A program made the translations under genes and the position numbers. Positions 1-5,511 of a DNA stretch of 5,511 nt are shown here, one piece after another. A model generated the notes under the pieces. It was given only the letters and a program-made list of their open reading frames with translations, was not told the DNA's origin and did no database searches. The DNA is from Bacteroidales bacterium (GTDB lineage: Bacteria; Bacteroidota; Bacteroidia; Bacteroidales; Muribaculaceae), in contig WFMA01000086.1 in assembly GCA_009177195.1 (NCBI GenBank), positions 3,642-9,152 on the forward strand, read 5' to 3'. Position 1 is the stretch's first letter, and each line of letters begins with the position of its first letter.

Positions 1-4
1 CAAT

Positions 5-478
5 CTAATCATGATGATAGGGTTCCCCTCGGAGAATGGTCATAGCCCGGTAAAGCTGCTCGGTAAAAAAAAGCCTGACCATTTCATGGGAAAAAGTCAT
101 TTTCGATAAAGAAATCTTATCATCGGCACGATTATATACCCCTTTTGAAAATCCATAAGGACCACCCACAAGAAAGACAAGCCGTTTAGGAACCGTGACC
201 ATTTTCTTATCGATAAAAGCAGCAAACTCCCTCGACGTAAATTCCTTGCCTCGCTCGTCGAGAAGCACCAAATAATCACCTGGCAGCAACTGGGCGAGCA
301 TAATTTCGCCCTCCATTTCCTTCTGTCGCTCTTCGGTCAATGACTTGGTTGTCTTGATATCCTGAAGATAAGTTATTGAAAACGGCACATAATGGGATGT
401 GCGTTTCACGTAATTGTCAATACCTTCCTGAAGATATCGGGAGACGGTTTTCCCGATAACCATTAATTCTATTTTCAT
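5..478 (-). CDS. rlmH: 23S rRNA (pseudouridine(1915)-N3)-methyltransferase RlmH
   Basis: This gene encodes a 157-residue protein, against about 155-160 for the family. RlmH is a small dimeric SPOUT (alpha/beta-knot) enzyme that uses S-adenosylmethionine to methylate N3 of pseudouridine 1915 in helix 69 of 23S rRNA, acting late in ribosome assembly. Visible hallmarks are the N-terminal strand MKIELMVIGKT, the LDERGKEFTSREFA stretch (73-86), the glycine-rich SAM-binding loop LVGGPYGF (103-110), and the family C-terminus: SLSKMTFSHEMVRLFFTEQLYRA (split here as 123-133 and 134-145) ending in PYHHD. The ATG at 478 is chosen because it gives the usual family N-terminus. A TTG six codons upstream would lie inside the -7 promoter box. 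It is divergent from nadC and appears intact. The cytoplasmic role is inferred from the family. Confidence 0.96.
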   Translation of the reverse strand: MKIELMVIGKTVSRYLQEGIDNYVKRTSHYVPFSITYLQDIKTTKSLTEERQKEMEGEIMLAQLLPGDYLVLLDERGKEFTSREFAAFIDKKMVTVPKRLVFLVGGPYGFSKGVYNRADDKISLSKMTFSHEMVRLFFTEQLYRAMTILRGEPYHHD

Positions 479-493
479 ACTTTTTCGTTTCCG

Positions 494-525
494 CAAAGAT
501 AGACATTCTTTTTCCAGCCGTCAAT
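494..525 (-). promoter_or_regulatory. rlmH promoter (Bacteroidales type)
   Basis: Read on the minus strand, TATCTTTG (501 to 494) matches the Bacteroides -7 consensus TAnnTTTG exactly. ATTG (525 to 522) lies 20 bp upstream and matches the -33 TTTG in three of four bases. Transcription would start near 487-489, leaving a leader of only about 10 nt before the ATG at 478. No Shine-Dalgarno sequence is seen, as is common in this phylum. Confidence 0.7.
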
Positions 526-527
526 TA

Positions 528-560
528 CTATTTTGGAAATAGCGCGAAAATAGCTATTTT
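528..560. promoter_or_regulatory. Candidate operator array: two adjacent AAATAG/CTATTT palindromes
   Basis: CTATTT (528-533), spacer TGG, AAATAG (537-542) form the first interrupted palindrome. After CGCG (543-546) comes a perfect 14-bp palindrome, AAAATAG-CTATTTT (547-560). The four half-sites cover the nadC -33 element and run into its -7 element. The two AAATAG copies start 11 bp apart, about one helical turn, so dimers could bind the same face of the helix. Because the array lies upstream of the predicted transcript start, it would act as a DNA site and not as an RNA hairpin. The regulator is unknown; control of nadC by a repressor is an inference from position only. Confidence 0.5.
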
Positions 561-562
561 TG
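532..562 (+). promoter_or_regulatory. nadC promoter (Bacteroidales type)
   Basis: TTTG (532-535) and TATTTTTG (555-562) are separated by 19 bp, a full match to the Bacteroides TTTG-N19-21-TAnnTTTG promoter. Transcription would start near 568-570, giving a leader of about 18 nt before the nadC ATG at 587. The promoter is overlaid by the AAATAG/CTATTT palindromes described separately. Confidence 0.8.
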
Positions 563-586
563 CACCGATTTAACACTTGTCGAAAT

Positions 587-1432
587 ATGAAAACGAGAGA
601 ACAGCTAATCGATGAACTTATCGATCTATCATTTGCCGAAGACGTAGGCGACGGTGACCACACCACGCTAAGCACTATTCCTGAAAATGAGACAGGAAAA
701 CAACAGCTCATCATAAAAGAGGAAGGAATCCTTGCCGGAGTGGACATCGCTCGAAAAGTATTCGAAAAATTTGATCCGTCATTAAAAATGACTGTTTTCA
801 TTAACGACGGCGAGCATGTGAAGCCCGGCGATATCGCATTTGTTGTAGAAGGAAAAGTGAGGTCCTTGCTGCAAACCGAACGCACTATGCTCAACATAAT
901 GCAGCGCATGAGCGGCATCGCCACCACCACAGCCCGATATCAGGAAAAGCTACAAGGCTTGAAAACAAAGGTGCTTGATACTCGCAAAACCACCCCCGGA
1001 ATGCGACTTCTCGAAAAGGATGCCGTAAAAATAGGGGGAGGCATGAACCACCGCATAGGCTTGTTTGACATGATTTTGATTAAAGACAATCATGTGGACT
1101 TCGCCGGAGGCATTCCTCAGGCAGTCGCTGCCGCCCGCAAATATCTCAAAGAGAAAGACAAGAATCTGAAAATAGAGGTTGAGGTCCGCAATACCGACGA
1201 AATCAATCAAGCGCTTGAATGCAATGTCGACAGAATAATGCTCGACAATTTCACTCCCGAACGCACTCGCGAAGCCGTAAAACTCATCAACGGACGCGCT
1301 GAAATCGAATCGTCGGGAGGTATTACCATCGACACCCTCAGGGACTATGCCGAAGCCGGAGTAGATTTTATCTCAGTCGGCGCCCTGACTCACTCGGTAA
1401 AAGGACTCGACATGAGTTTTAAGGCTTGCTAA
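587..1432 (+). CDS. nadC: Nicotinate-nucleotide pyrophosphorylase (quinolinate phosphoribosyltransferase, decarboxylating)
   Basis: This 281-residue enzyme of de novo NAD synthesis converts quinolinate and PRPP into nicotinate mononucleotide, CO2 and pyrophosphate in the cytoplasm. The N-terminal open-faced sandwich domain (about 1-108) is followed by the alpha/beta barrel. Family active-site residues are present with the expected spacing: E98-R99 before MLNIMQRMSGIAT, R133-K134 in DTRKTTPGMR, H155 in GGMNHR, K166 in ILIKDNHV, E197/E199 in IEVEVRN, D220 in IMLDNF, then ESSGGI (241-246) and ISVGALTHS (262-270). The ATG at 587 is preferred; the in-frame TTG at 560 lies in the -7 promoter box. 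nadA and nadB are not in the window. The 3' end overlaps the convergent hydrolase gene by 14 bp. Length and motifs indicate a functional enzyme. Confidence 0.97.
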   Translation: MKTREQLIDELIDLSFAEDVGDGDHTTLSTIPENETGKQQLIIKEEGILAGVDIARKVFEKFDPSLKMTVFINDGEHVKPGDIAFVVEGKVRSLLQTERTMLNIMQRMSGIATTTARYQEKLQGLKTKVLDTRKTTPGMRLLEKDAVKIGGGMNHRIGLFDMILIKDNHVDFAGGIPQAVAAARKYLKEKDKNLKIEVEVRNTDEINQALECNVDRIMLDNFTPERTREAVKLINGRAEIESSGGITIDTLRDYAEAGVDFISVGALTHSVKGLDMSFKAC

Positions 1433-2078
1433 ATCGAGCCTTAGAACCGGTCTCCAGCATTTTATCCACCGTAAAGCCCGCAAATGTGTCAATCACAATG
1501 TGGGCTTTGCTTTTTATCCTTTCAGCCTGCAATGTAGTGGCAAGCCCTATCACTACCGCTCCTGAAGCCATCCCGGCTTCAAGTCCCGCCTCCGAGTCCT
1601 CAAAGACCCAGCAATCTTCAGGAACGCATCCAATTCTTTCAGCCGCCATCTGATAGCCCTGCGGATCGGGCTTTGAGCGCTGCACGTCCGATCCGGTTAC
1701 AACGGCATCAAAGCAGTCCTGCAATTCAGGGTGCAACCGCCACAATTTAGTCATTTTTTCGTGGCTGCTGCTCGTCACTATCGCAGTTCTCACTCCCCTC
1801 TCTCGCAGTTCGGCAAGGAAGTCCATCACCCCTTCACACACGGGATAATCCATTTCAGCCTCAAATTTATTAATCCGCGCCAACACGTCTGCCGACGCTT
1901 CGGGGGAAGGGAAATAGGTGAGCAATATTTTCTCTATAGTGCTACCTTTTATATTCATTGCAAAATTATCGTCGGGAATATGATAATCCAGTCCAAGCTG
2001 ACGGTAAAATTCCGTGTAAAGACGTTCACTGTCAATCAACACTCCGTCAAGATCAAATAACGCGCCTAAAATCGTCAT
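1419..2078 (-). CDS. HAD-superfamily hydrolase (beta-phosphoglucomutase/phosphatase-like, subfamily IA)
   Basis: This 219-residue protein has all four HAD motifs. Motif I, FDLDGVLIDSE (8-18), holds the aspartate nucleophile D9 and acid/base D11. A helical cap domain spans about residues 16-85. Motif II is VTSSS (101-105), motif III is K136 in SKPDPQGY, and motif IV is VFEDSEAG (158-165) with the Mg-binding acidic pair E160-D161. Such enzymes dephosphorylate, or isomerise, small phosphorylated metabolites such as sugar phosphates, and are cytoplasmic. The substrate cannot be read from the sequence: the motifs fit both beta-phosphoglucomutase-like and phosphatase members. The start ATG directly precedes the expected first strand (TILGALFDLDG). 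The gene is convergent with nadC (14-bp overlap) and divergent from the MATE gene, with its own -7 element 25 bp upstream. Confidence 0.9.
   Translation of the reverse strand: MTILGALFDLDGVLIDSERLYTEFYRQLGLDYHIPDDNFAMNIKGSTIEKILLTYFPSPEASADVLARINKFEAEMDYPVCEGVMDFLAELRERGVRTAIVTSSSHEKMTKLWRLHPELQDCFDAVVTGSDVQRSKPDPQGYQMAAERIGCVPEDCWVFEDSEAGLEAGMASGAVVIGLATTLQAERIKSKAHIVIDTFAGFTVDKMLETGSKARFSKP
1420..1443. terminator. Possible hairpin at the nadC/HAD hydrolase convergent ends
   Basis: TAAGGCT (1420-1426) and AGCCTTA (1437-1443) are a perfect 7-bp inverted repeat around a 10-nt loop, and the stop codons of both convergent genes lie within or at the edge of it. Its position suits a bidirectional transcription end. 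However, no T-run follows the stem on either strand, so it is not a canonical intrinsic terminator. Confidence 0.25.
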
Positions 2079-2103
2079 CTTTTAAAAATATTTAATTAGA
2101 ATG

Positions 2104-2111
2104 CAAAAATA
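2104..2111 (-). promoter_or_regulatory. -7 element of the HAD hydrolase promoter
   Basis: On the minus strand TATTTTTG (2111 to 2104) matches TAnnTTTG exactly, predicting a start near 2097 and a leader of about 19 nt. No TTTG is found at the expected 19-21 bp upstream; the nearest (2130 to 2127) is only 15 bp away, so the -33 part is weak. Confidence 0.5.
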
Positions 2112-2160
2112 ACAATTATAACAGACCAAAATTGGCTAACAGATGTTAATTTTGTAACAT
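2110..2160. promoter_or_regulatory. Cluster of TAACA/TGTTA half-sites, candidate operator
   Basis: TAACA occurs at 2110-2114, 2119-2123, 2137-2141 and 2155-2159, with starts 9, 18 and 18 bp apart, and TGTTA occurs at 2144-2148. The last two form a perfect inverted repeat, ATGTTA-N6-TAACAT (2143-2160), centred on the MATE gene's -7 box. TAACA-GA-TGTTA (2137-2148) forms a second, tighter palindrome, and TAACAGA is repeated exactly at 2119 and 2137. The first copy abuts the hydrolase -7 box. This layout would suit a regulator acting on both divergent genes. The region is AT-rich, so some copies may be chance. Confidence 0.35.
2147..2154 (+). promoter_or_regulatory. -7 element of the MATE transporter promoter
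   Basis: TAATTTTG matches TAnnTTTG exactly. It predicts transcription from about 2160-2162 with a leader of roughly 12 nt before the ATG at 2173. No TTTG-like -33 element lies 19-21 bp upstream, which would fit a weak or activator-dependent promoter. The box sits between the arms of the ATGTTA/TAACAT inverted repeat. Confidence 0.5.
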
Positions 2161-2172
2161 AAAACTAATTTT

Positions 2173-3558
2173 ATGGCAAATGCGGATAGCCCGATGTCGC
2201 TCGGGTCAAAATCTATCAGTCGACTACTCGTCCAATATTCAGTTCCTGCAATCATTGCGAGCGTAGCGACTTCTTTATACAACATCATCGACAGCATTTT
2301 TATAGGAAGAGGAGTGGGACCGATGGCTATCGCCGGATTGGCTATTACGTTTCCCATGATGAATCTCGTCGTAGCATTCTGTACTCTCATCGCTGCCGGC
2401 GGCGCCACAATCACATCGATTTTCATGGGACAGAAAAACATTTCCCGCGCTACCGACGTGGTGAACAACGTGATGGTGTTATGCCTGATAAATTCAGTCG
2501 TTTTCGGAGGGCTCTCCCTCATCTTCCTTGACGACATTCTCATATTCTTCGGAGCCACCCCCGAAACCATAAGCTATGCCCGGGAATTCATGACCATAAT
2601 CCTGTATGGCACACCTATAACCTATGTGTTCATAGGGCTCAACAACCTCATGCGAGCCACCGGCTATCCGAAAAAAGCGATGATTTCAGCCCTCATTTCA
2701 GTAGGTATAAACTTGGTGATTGCTCCAATCTTCATTTTCAAGTTCAAATGGGGAATCGCAGGCGCCGCCCTGGCGACTCTATGCGGACAGTCGGTGGCGT
2801 TCATCTGGGTGCTCATCCATTTCTTTTCAAAGAGCAGTTTCATTCATTTCCAACGCAACAACAAGTGGTTTACCCCTACGATAATAAAACGGATATACGC
2901 TATCGGACTCTCACCGTTCCTGATGAACGTCTGCGCCTGCGTGGTGGTGATTTTCATCAACAAAGCACTGCTTGACACCGCCGGCGTAGACGGGAATATG
3001 GCAGTAGGAGCCTACGGAATCATCAACCGCACCACAATGTTCTTTGTCATGATCGTATTTGGCGTCACTCAGGGAATGCAACCTATACTCGGCTTCAATT
3101 TCGGTGCCAACAACTGGGAACGAGTTAAGCGCACCCTCCGACTCGGAATGTTCTGCGGCTTCGCCATCACCACCATTGGGTGTATCTTGACCGAGACACT
3201 TCCCAACAACATCAGCCAGCTTTTCACCACCGATGAAACCCTCATTGACATAGCTCGCCGCGGTTTTAGAATATATTTCGCCTGCTACTCAATTGTGGGA
3301 ATTCAAATTGTGATTCAAAACTTTTTCCAGTCAATTGGCAAGCCGAAACTCTCCATCTTCCTGTCATTGACACGCCAGCTCATCTTCCTCATCCCATTCC
3401 TGCTCATTCTGCCGCGGCATTACGGAATTGACGGCGTATGGGCAAGCATGTGCGGCTCCGACCTCCTTGCGTTCCTGCTCGCTGTTGGAACTCTTATCAT
3501 AATGAACAGGAAACTTAACCGATATTTCAAGAACTTAACTTCTCTAAGCAACAGCTGA
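2173..3558 (+). CDS. MATE family multidrug/cation efflux transporter (MepA-like)
   Basis: This 461-residue inner-membrane protein has the length and two-bundle layout of MATE antiporters, which expel cationic drugs or metabolites in exchange for Na+ or H+. About twelve hydrophobic segments are visible, near 17-38, 52-77, 94-119, 134-157, 168-188, 193-218, 240-266, 276-302, 322-341, 362-386, 395-414 and 420-444. The N-half signature includes SLYNIIDSIFIGRGVGP (34-50, with D40 in TM1) followed by AIAGLAITFPM. The C-half counterpart is AVGAYGIINRTTMFF (277-291) plus GVTQGMQPILGFNFGANN (297-314). These features resemble the MepA-like branch. The substrate cannot be predicted. Only 9 bp separate it from the downstream FAD-dehydrogenase gene, which suggests co-transcription. 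The shared upstream region with the HAD gene carries TAACA repeats that could bind a regulator. Confidence 0.93.
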   Translation: MANADSPMSLGSKSISRLLVQYSVPAIIASVATSLYNIIDSIFIGRGVGPMAIAGLAITFPMMNLVVAFCTLIAAGGATITSIFMGQKNISRATDVVNNVMVLCLINSVVFGGLSLIFLDDILIFFGATPETISYAREFMTIILYGTPITYVFIGLNNLMRATGYPKKAMISALISVGINLVIAPIFIFKFKWGIAGAALATLCGQSVAFIWVLIHFFSKSSFIHFQRNNKWFTPTIIKRIYAIGLSPFLMNVCACVVVIFINKALLDTAGVDGNMAVGAYGIINRTTMFFVMIVFGVTQGMQPILGFNFGANNWERVKRTLRLGMFCGFAITTIGCILTETLPNNISQLFTTDETLIDIARRGFRIYFACYSIVGIQIVIQNFFQSIGKPKLSIFLSLTRQLIFLIPFLLILPRHYGIDGVWASMCGSDLLAFLLAVGTLIIMNRKLNRYFKNLTSLSNS

Positions 3559-3567
3559 TCAACAATC

Positions 3568-5130
3568 ATGATTATCGACACCAACCTTAGAGTATCGCCC
3601 AAAACAGCATCCAATCTCAAGCTGCTGACTGAACTTGCAATAAAGGAGACCCGACTCGACGCTCATCGAGTAAAAGCGTCCCACATCATAAAACGCTCAA
3701 TCGATGCCCGCCAACGTAATGTTGTTATCAACATAACTTTAAGAATGTGGCTCGACGAGGAACCCGAATCGCTCACCACCGCATCGCCGGTAAAGTATGC
3801 CAAAGTCAACGGAAGTGCTCAGGCAATCGTTGTCGGAGCGGGACCGGCAGGTCTGTTCGCCGCGTTAAGGTTGATCGAGCTTGGCATCCGCCCCGTTGTT
3901 CTTGAACGCGGAAAAGACGTGGATTCAAGAAGAAAAGACCTCGCCGCAATTTCACGAGAAAACCGGGTCGATCCCGATTCAAACTATTGCTTCGGTGAAG
4001 GCGGAGCCGGCGCCTATTCCGACGGCAAGCTATATACCCGCAGCAAGAAGCGCGGCTCAGTCGACAAAGTGTTGAACATCCTGCACCAACACGGAGCGTC
4101 GGAAAACATTCTCATCGACGCTCACCCTCACATAGGCACCGACAAGCTCCCCAATGTCATAAAGGCTATCCGAAACACGATTATCGACAATGGCGGAACT
4201 GTAAAATTCAACACTAAAGTTACCGAACTTATAATTGAAAACGGGATAACTGTGGGAGTCAAGACCGCCGACGGTCAAGAGTATCACGGACCCGTCATTC
4301 TTGCCACCGGACATTCGGCTCGCGATGTCTACCGTTTTCTTCTCGACGCAGGAGTGAAACTCGAAGCGAAAGGAATTGCCGTAGGGGTAAGACTTGAACA
4401 TCCCCAGGCTCTTATTGACAAAATCCAATACCACAGCCCGGAAGGAAGAGGACAATATCTCCCCGCAGCTGAATACTCGATGCTCACAAGAGTCGATGAC
4501 CGAGGAGTCTACTCATTCTGCATGTGTCCCGGTGGCTTCATCATTCCGGCGGCAAGCGCTTCAGGACAGCTCGTGGTCAACGGCATGTCCCCATCATCGC
4601 GCGGAACCCGCTGGGCTAATTCGGGTATGGTCGTTGAAGTACTTCCTGAAGATGTCACAGCTTACAACGGTCCCCTTAAAATGATGAAATTTCAAGAGGA
4701 TATCGAAACAAAATTCTTCGATGACGCAAAGCAAACGCAAAACGCGCCGGCGCAACGCATGATCGATTTCACCAATGGGAAGCCCTCAACCTCGTTGCCC
4801 GAAACATCTTATGCTCCGGGAATCCACCCGGCGAGAATAGACGAACTGCTGCCCGAAACAGTGGCAAGCCGGCTGCAAGAAGGGTTCAGGCAATTTGGGA
4901 AAAAATCGAAAGGATTCCTCACCAACGACGCAGTGCTGATAGGCTGCGAAACGCGCACATCCTCGCCCGTGAGAATCACGCGCGATTCCGAAACGCTGCA
5001 ACACATCAATATCAACGGGCTCTTCCCTTGCGGCGAAGGAGCCGGTTATGCGGGCGGCATCGTGTCAGCCGCTATCGACGGTGAACGATGCGCCGACGCG
5101 CTCGCGGCTTATCTCGACGTCAATCGCTGA
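3568..5130 (+). CDS. NAD(P)/FAD-dependent oxidoreductase, COG2509 type
   Basis: This 520-residue protein matches the uncharacterised 'FAD-dependent dehydrogenase' family COG2509. An N-terminal domain of about 80 residues, with the family-typical KRSIDARQRNVVINITL stretch (42-58), precedes the flavin-binding core. The core opens with a dinucleotide-binding loop, VVGAGPAGLFAA (88-99; G90, G92, G95), ending in an acidic ribose binder, E113, in VLERG. Further conserved-looking blocks are CFGEGGAGAYSDGKLYTR (141-158), the second FAD contact ILATGHSARDVY (244-255), FCMCPGG (317-323) and the C-terminal FAD segment LFPCGEGAGYAGGIVSAAIDG (485-505). The substrate and reaction are unknown; C318 and C320 could be redox-active but this is speculation. 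No signal peptide or membrane segment is seen, so it is probably cytoplasmic. The ATG lies 9 bp after the MATE stop, with no separate promoter. Confidence 0.9.
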   Translation: MIIDTNLRVSPKTASNLKLLTELAIKETRLDAHRVKASHIIKRSIDARQRNVVINITLRMWLDEEPESLTTASPVKYAKVNGSAQAIVVGAGPAGLFAALRLIELGIRPVVLERGKDVDSRRKDLAAISRENRVDPDSNYCFGEGGAGAYSDGKLYTRSKKRGSVDKVLNILHQHGASENILIDAHPHIGTDKLPNVIKAIRNTIIDNGGTVKFNTKVTELIIENGITVGVKTADGQEYHGPVILATGHSARDVYRFLLDAGVKLEAKGIAVGVRLEHPQALIDKIQYHSPEGRGQYLPAAEYSMLTRVDDRGVYSFCMCPGGFIIPAASASGQLVVNGMSPSSRGTRWANSGMVVEVLPEDVTAYNGPLKMMKFQEDIETKFFDDAKQTQNAPAQRMIDFTNGKPSTSLPETSYAPGIHPARIDELLPETVASRLQEGFRQFGKKSKGFLTNDAVLIGCETRTSSPVRITRDSETLQHININGLFPCGEGAGYAGGIVSAAIDGERCADALAAYLDVNR

Positions 5131-5157
5131 CCCAACTCCCCCATTGACTCCGTCATT

Positions 5158-5191
5158 AAAAATTATTGTGAGATTTTTGCAATAATATTTT
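5158..5191 (+). terminator. Possible intrinsic terminator after the MATE-dehydrogenase unit
   Basis: ATTATTG (5162-5168) and CAATAAT (5180-5186) form a perfect 7-bp stem with an 11-nt loop. After one A-A mismatch, AAA (5158-5160) pairs with TTT (5188-5190), and the hairpin ends in a short T-run. It lies 28-60 bp past the dehydrogenase stop. The stem is almost all A-T and therefore weak, and part of it recurs near the purH -7 box, so it may instead belong to promoter DNA. Confidence 0.35.
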
Positions 5192-5223
5192 GTAATTAAA
5201 TAGGGTGTTACGCAGATTTTTAA

Positions 5224-5231
5224 TAATTTTG
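5224..5231 (+). promoter_or_regulatory. -7 element of the purH promoter
   Basis: TAATTTTG matches TAnnTTTG exactly and is followed by CA, as is frequent in Bacteroidales promoters. Transcription would begin near 5237, giving a leader of about 26 nt. No TTTG sits at the correct -33 distance; a near-match to a second -7 box (TATTTTG, 5186-5192) lies further upstream. The leader is too short for a purine riboswitch. Confidence 0.55.
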
Positions 5232-5262
5232 CACTTTGAATCGATAACTAAGAACATAACGT

Positions 5263-5511
5263 ATGTCAGACATTAAGAAAATCAAGACCGCTCTGGTTTC
5301 AGTATACCACAAAGATGGTTTGGATGAAATACTTGCTTTGTTACACAAGCAGGGAGTGCAATTTCTCTCAACCGGTGGAACACAATCATTTATCGAAAGT
5401 CTGGGCTATCCCTGCGCTCTCGTAGAAGACCTCACAGGCTATCCCTCAATCTTAGGAGGACGCGTGAAGACATTGCACCCTAAAGTTTTCGGAGGCATCC
5501 TGAACCGTCGT
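5263..5511 (+). CDS. purH: Bifunctional AICAR formyltransferase/IMP cyclohydrolase PurH (5' part, cut by window end)
   Basis: An open frame of 83 codons runs from the ATG to the window edge with no stop. PurH carries out the last two steps of purine synthesis in the cytoplasm: formylation of AICAR with 10-formyl-tetrahydrofolate, then ring closure to IMP. What is visible is the start of the N-terminal MGS-like domain (IMP cyclohydrolase): KTALVSVYHKDGLDEI (8-23), the phosphate-binding FLSTGGT (34-40), and the highly conserved ILGGRVKTLHPKVFGGIL (63-80). The formyltransferase domain would lie beyond the window; the full protein is normally about 500 residues. The start is supported by the typical MSD-IKTALVSVY beginning and by the -7 element 31 bp upstream. 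It is a separate transcription unit from the dehydrogenase gene, across a 132-bp gap. Confidence 0.95.
   Translation, partial: MSDIKKIKTALVSVYHKDGLDEILALLHKQGVQFLSTGGTQSFIESLGYPCALVEDLTGYPSILGGRVKTLHPKVFGGILNRR

Noticed and set aside
479..496. Longer rlmH reading frame starting at a TTG (163 residues).
   Set aside because: The TTG overlaps the exact TAnnTTTG promoter box and the extra six residues are not typical of the family; the ATG at 478 gives the normal N-terminus.
560..586. Longer nadC reading frame starting at a TTG (290 residues).
   Set aside because: The TTG is part of the nadC -7 box, upstream of the predicted transcript start; the ATG at 587 gives the usual length.
475..930. Open frame on the minus strand across the rlmH-nadC promoter region and nadC.
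   Set aside because: It lies antisense to clearly coding nadC, shows no recognisable family and would cross two consensus promoters; a shadow frame.
2126..2135. CCAA-AA-TTGG interrupted palindrome.
   Set aside because: Arms of only 4 bp in AT-rich DNA; not separable from chance and not placed on a promoter box.
2136..2570. Minus-strand open frame of 144 codons antisense to the start of the MATE gene.
   Set aside because: Low-complexity composition typical of the complement of a membrane-protein gene, with no recognisable domain.
4057..4455. Minus-strand open frame of 132 codons inside the FAD-dehydrogenase gene.
   Set aside because: The plus-strand gene has conserved motifs on both sides and through this stretch; the reverse frame is a by-product of its codon use.
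5131..5262. Possible purine riboswitch or small RNA before purH.
   Set aside because: The predicted leader is about 26 nt, and no multi-helix fold or purine-aptamer-like core is visible; the rest is AT-rich spacer with weak repeats.
1..5511. An undescribed defence, mobile or biosynthetic system.
   Set aside because: All six genes belong to known housekeeping or metabolic families, apart from the substrate-unknown flavoprotein, and no repeats, att sites, toxin-antitoxin pairs, transposase or abrupt composition change are visible.

Overview
The window reads as ordinary chromosomal DNA from a member of the Bacteroidota, most likely order Bacteroidales (a Muribaculaceae-like genome is a guess). 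The grounds are the protein sequences (RlmH, NadC and the PurH N-terminus are Bacteroidales-like), promoters of the TAnnTTTG type before five of the six genes, and no clear Shine-Dalgarno sequences before the starts. The window holds five complete genes and one partial gene, densely packed, with no RNA gene, CRISPR array, insertion sequence or prophage piece visible.

Left part (5-1432): rlmH (23S rRNA pseudouridine-1915 methyltransferase, minus strand) and nadC (quinolinate phosphoribosyltransferase, plus strand) are divergent. They share a 108-bp intergenic region with back-to-back promoters. The nadC promoter carries four copies of a 6-bp half-site (AAATAG/CTATTT) arranged as two adjacent palindromes over its -33 and -7 elements; this is the strongest regulatory signal in the window.

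Middle (1419-3558): a HAD-superfamily hydrolase on the minus strand overlaps the nadC 3' end tail to tail by 14 bp. It diverges from a MepA-like MATE efflux transporter. Their 94-bp shared intergenic region holds two outward-facing -7 elements and a cluster of TAACA/TGTTA half-sites, including a perfect inverted repeat on the transporter's -7 box.

Right (3568-5511): a COG2509-type FAD-dependent dehydrogenase follows the transporter after 9 bp, so the two probably form one transcription unit. A 132-bp AT-rich gap with a possible terminator and a purH promoter leads into the 5' end of purH (purine biosynthesis), cut off by the window edge.

The genes are housekeeping or general metabolic: ribosome modification, NAD synthesis, IMP synthesis, a phosphatase, an efflux pump and an oxidoreductase. 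I see no sign of a new multi-gene system. The items worth a second look are the two candidate operator arrays and the transporter-oxidoreductase pairing.
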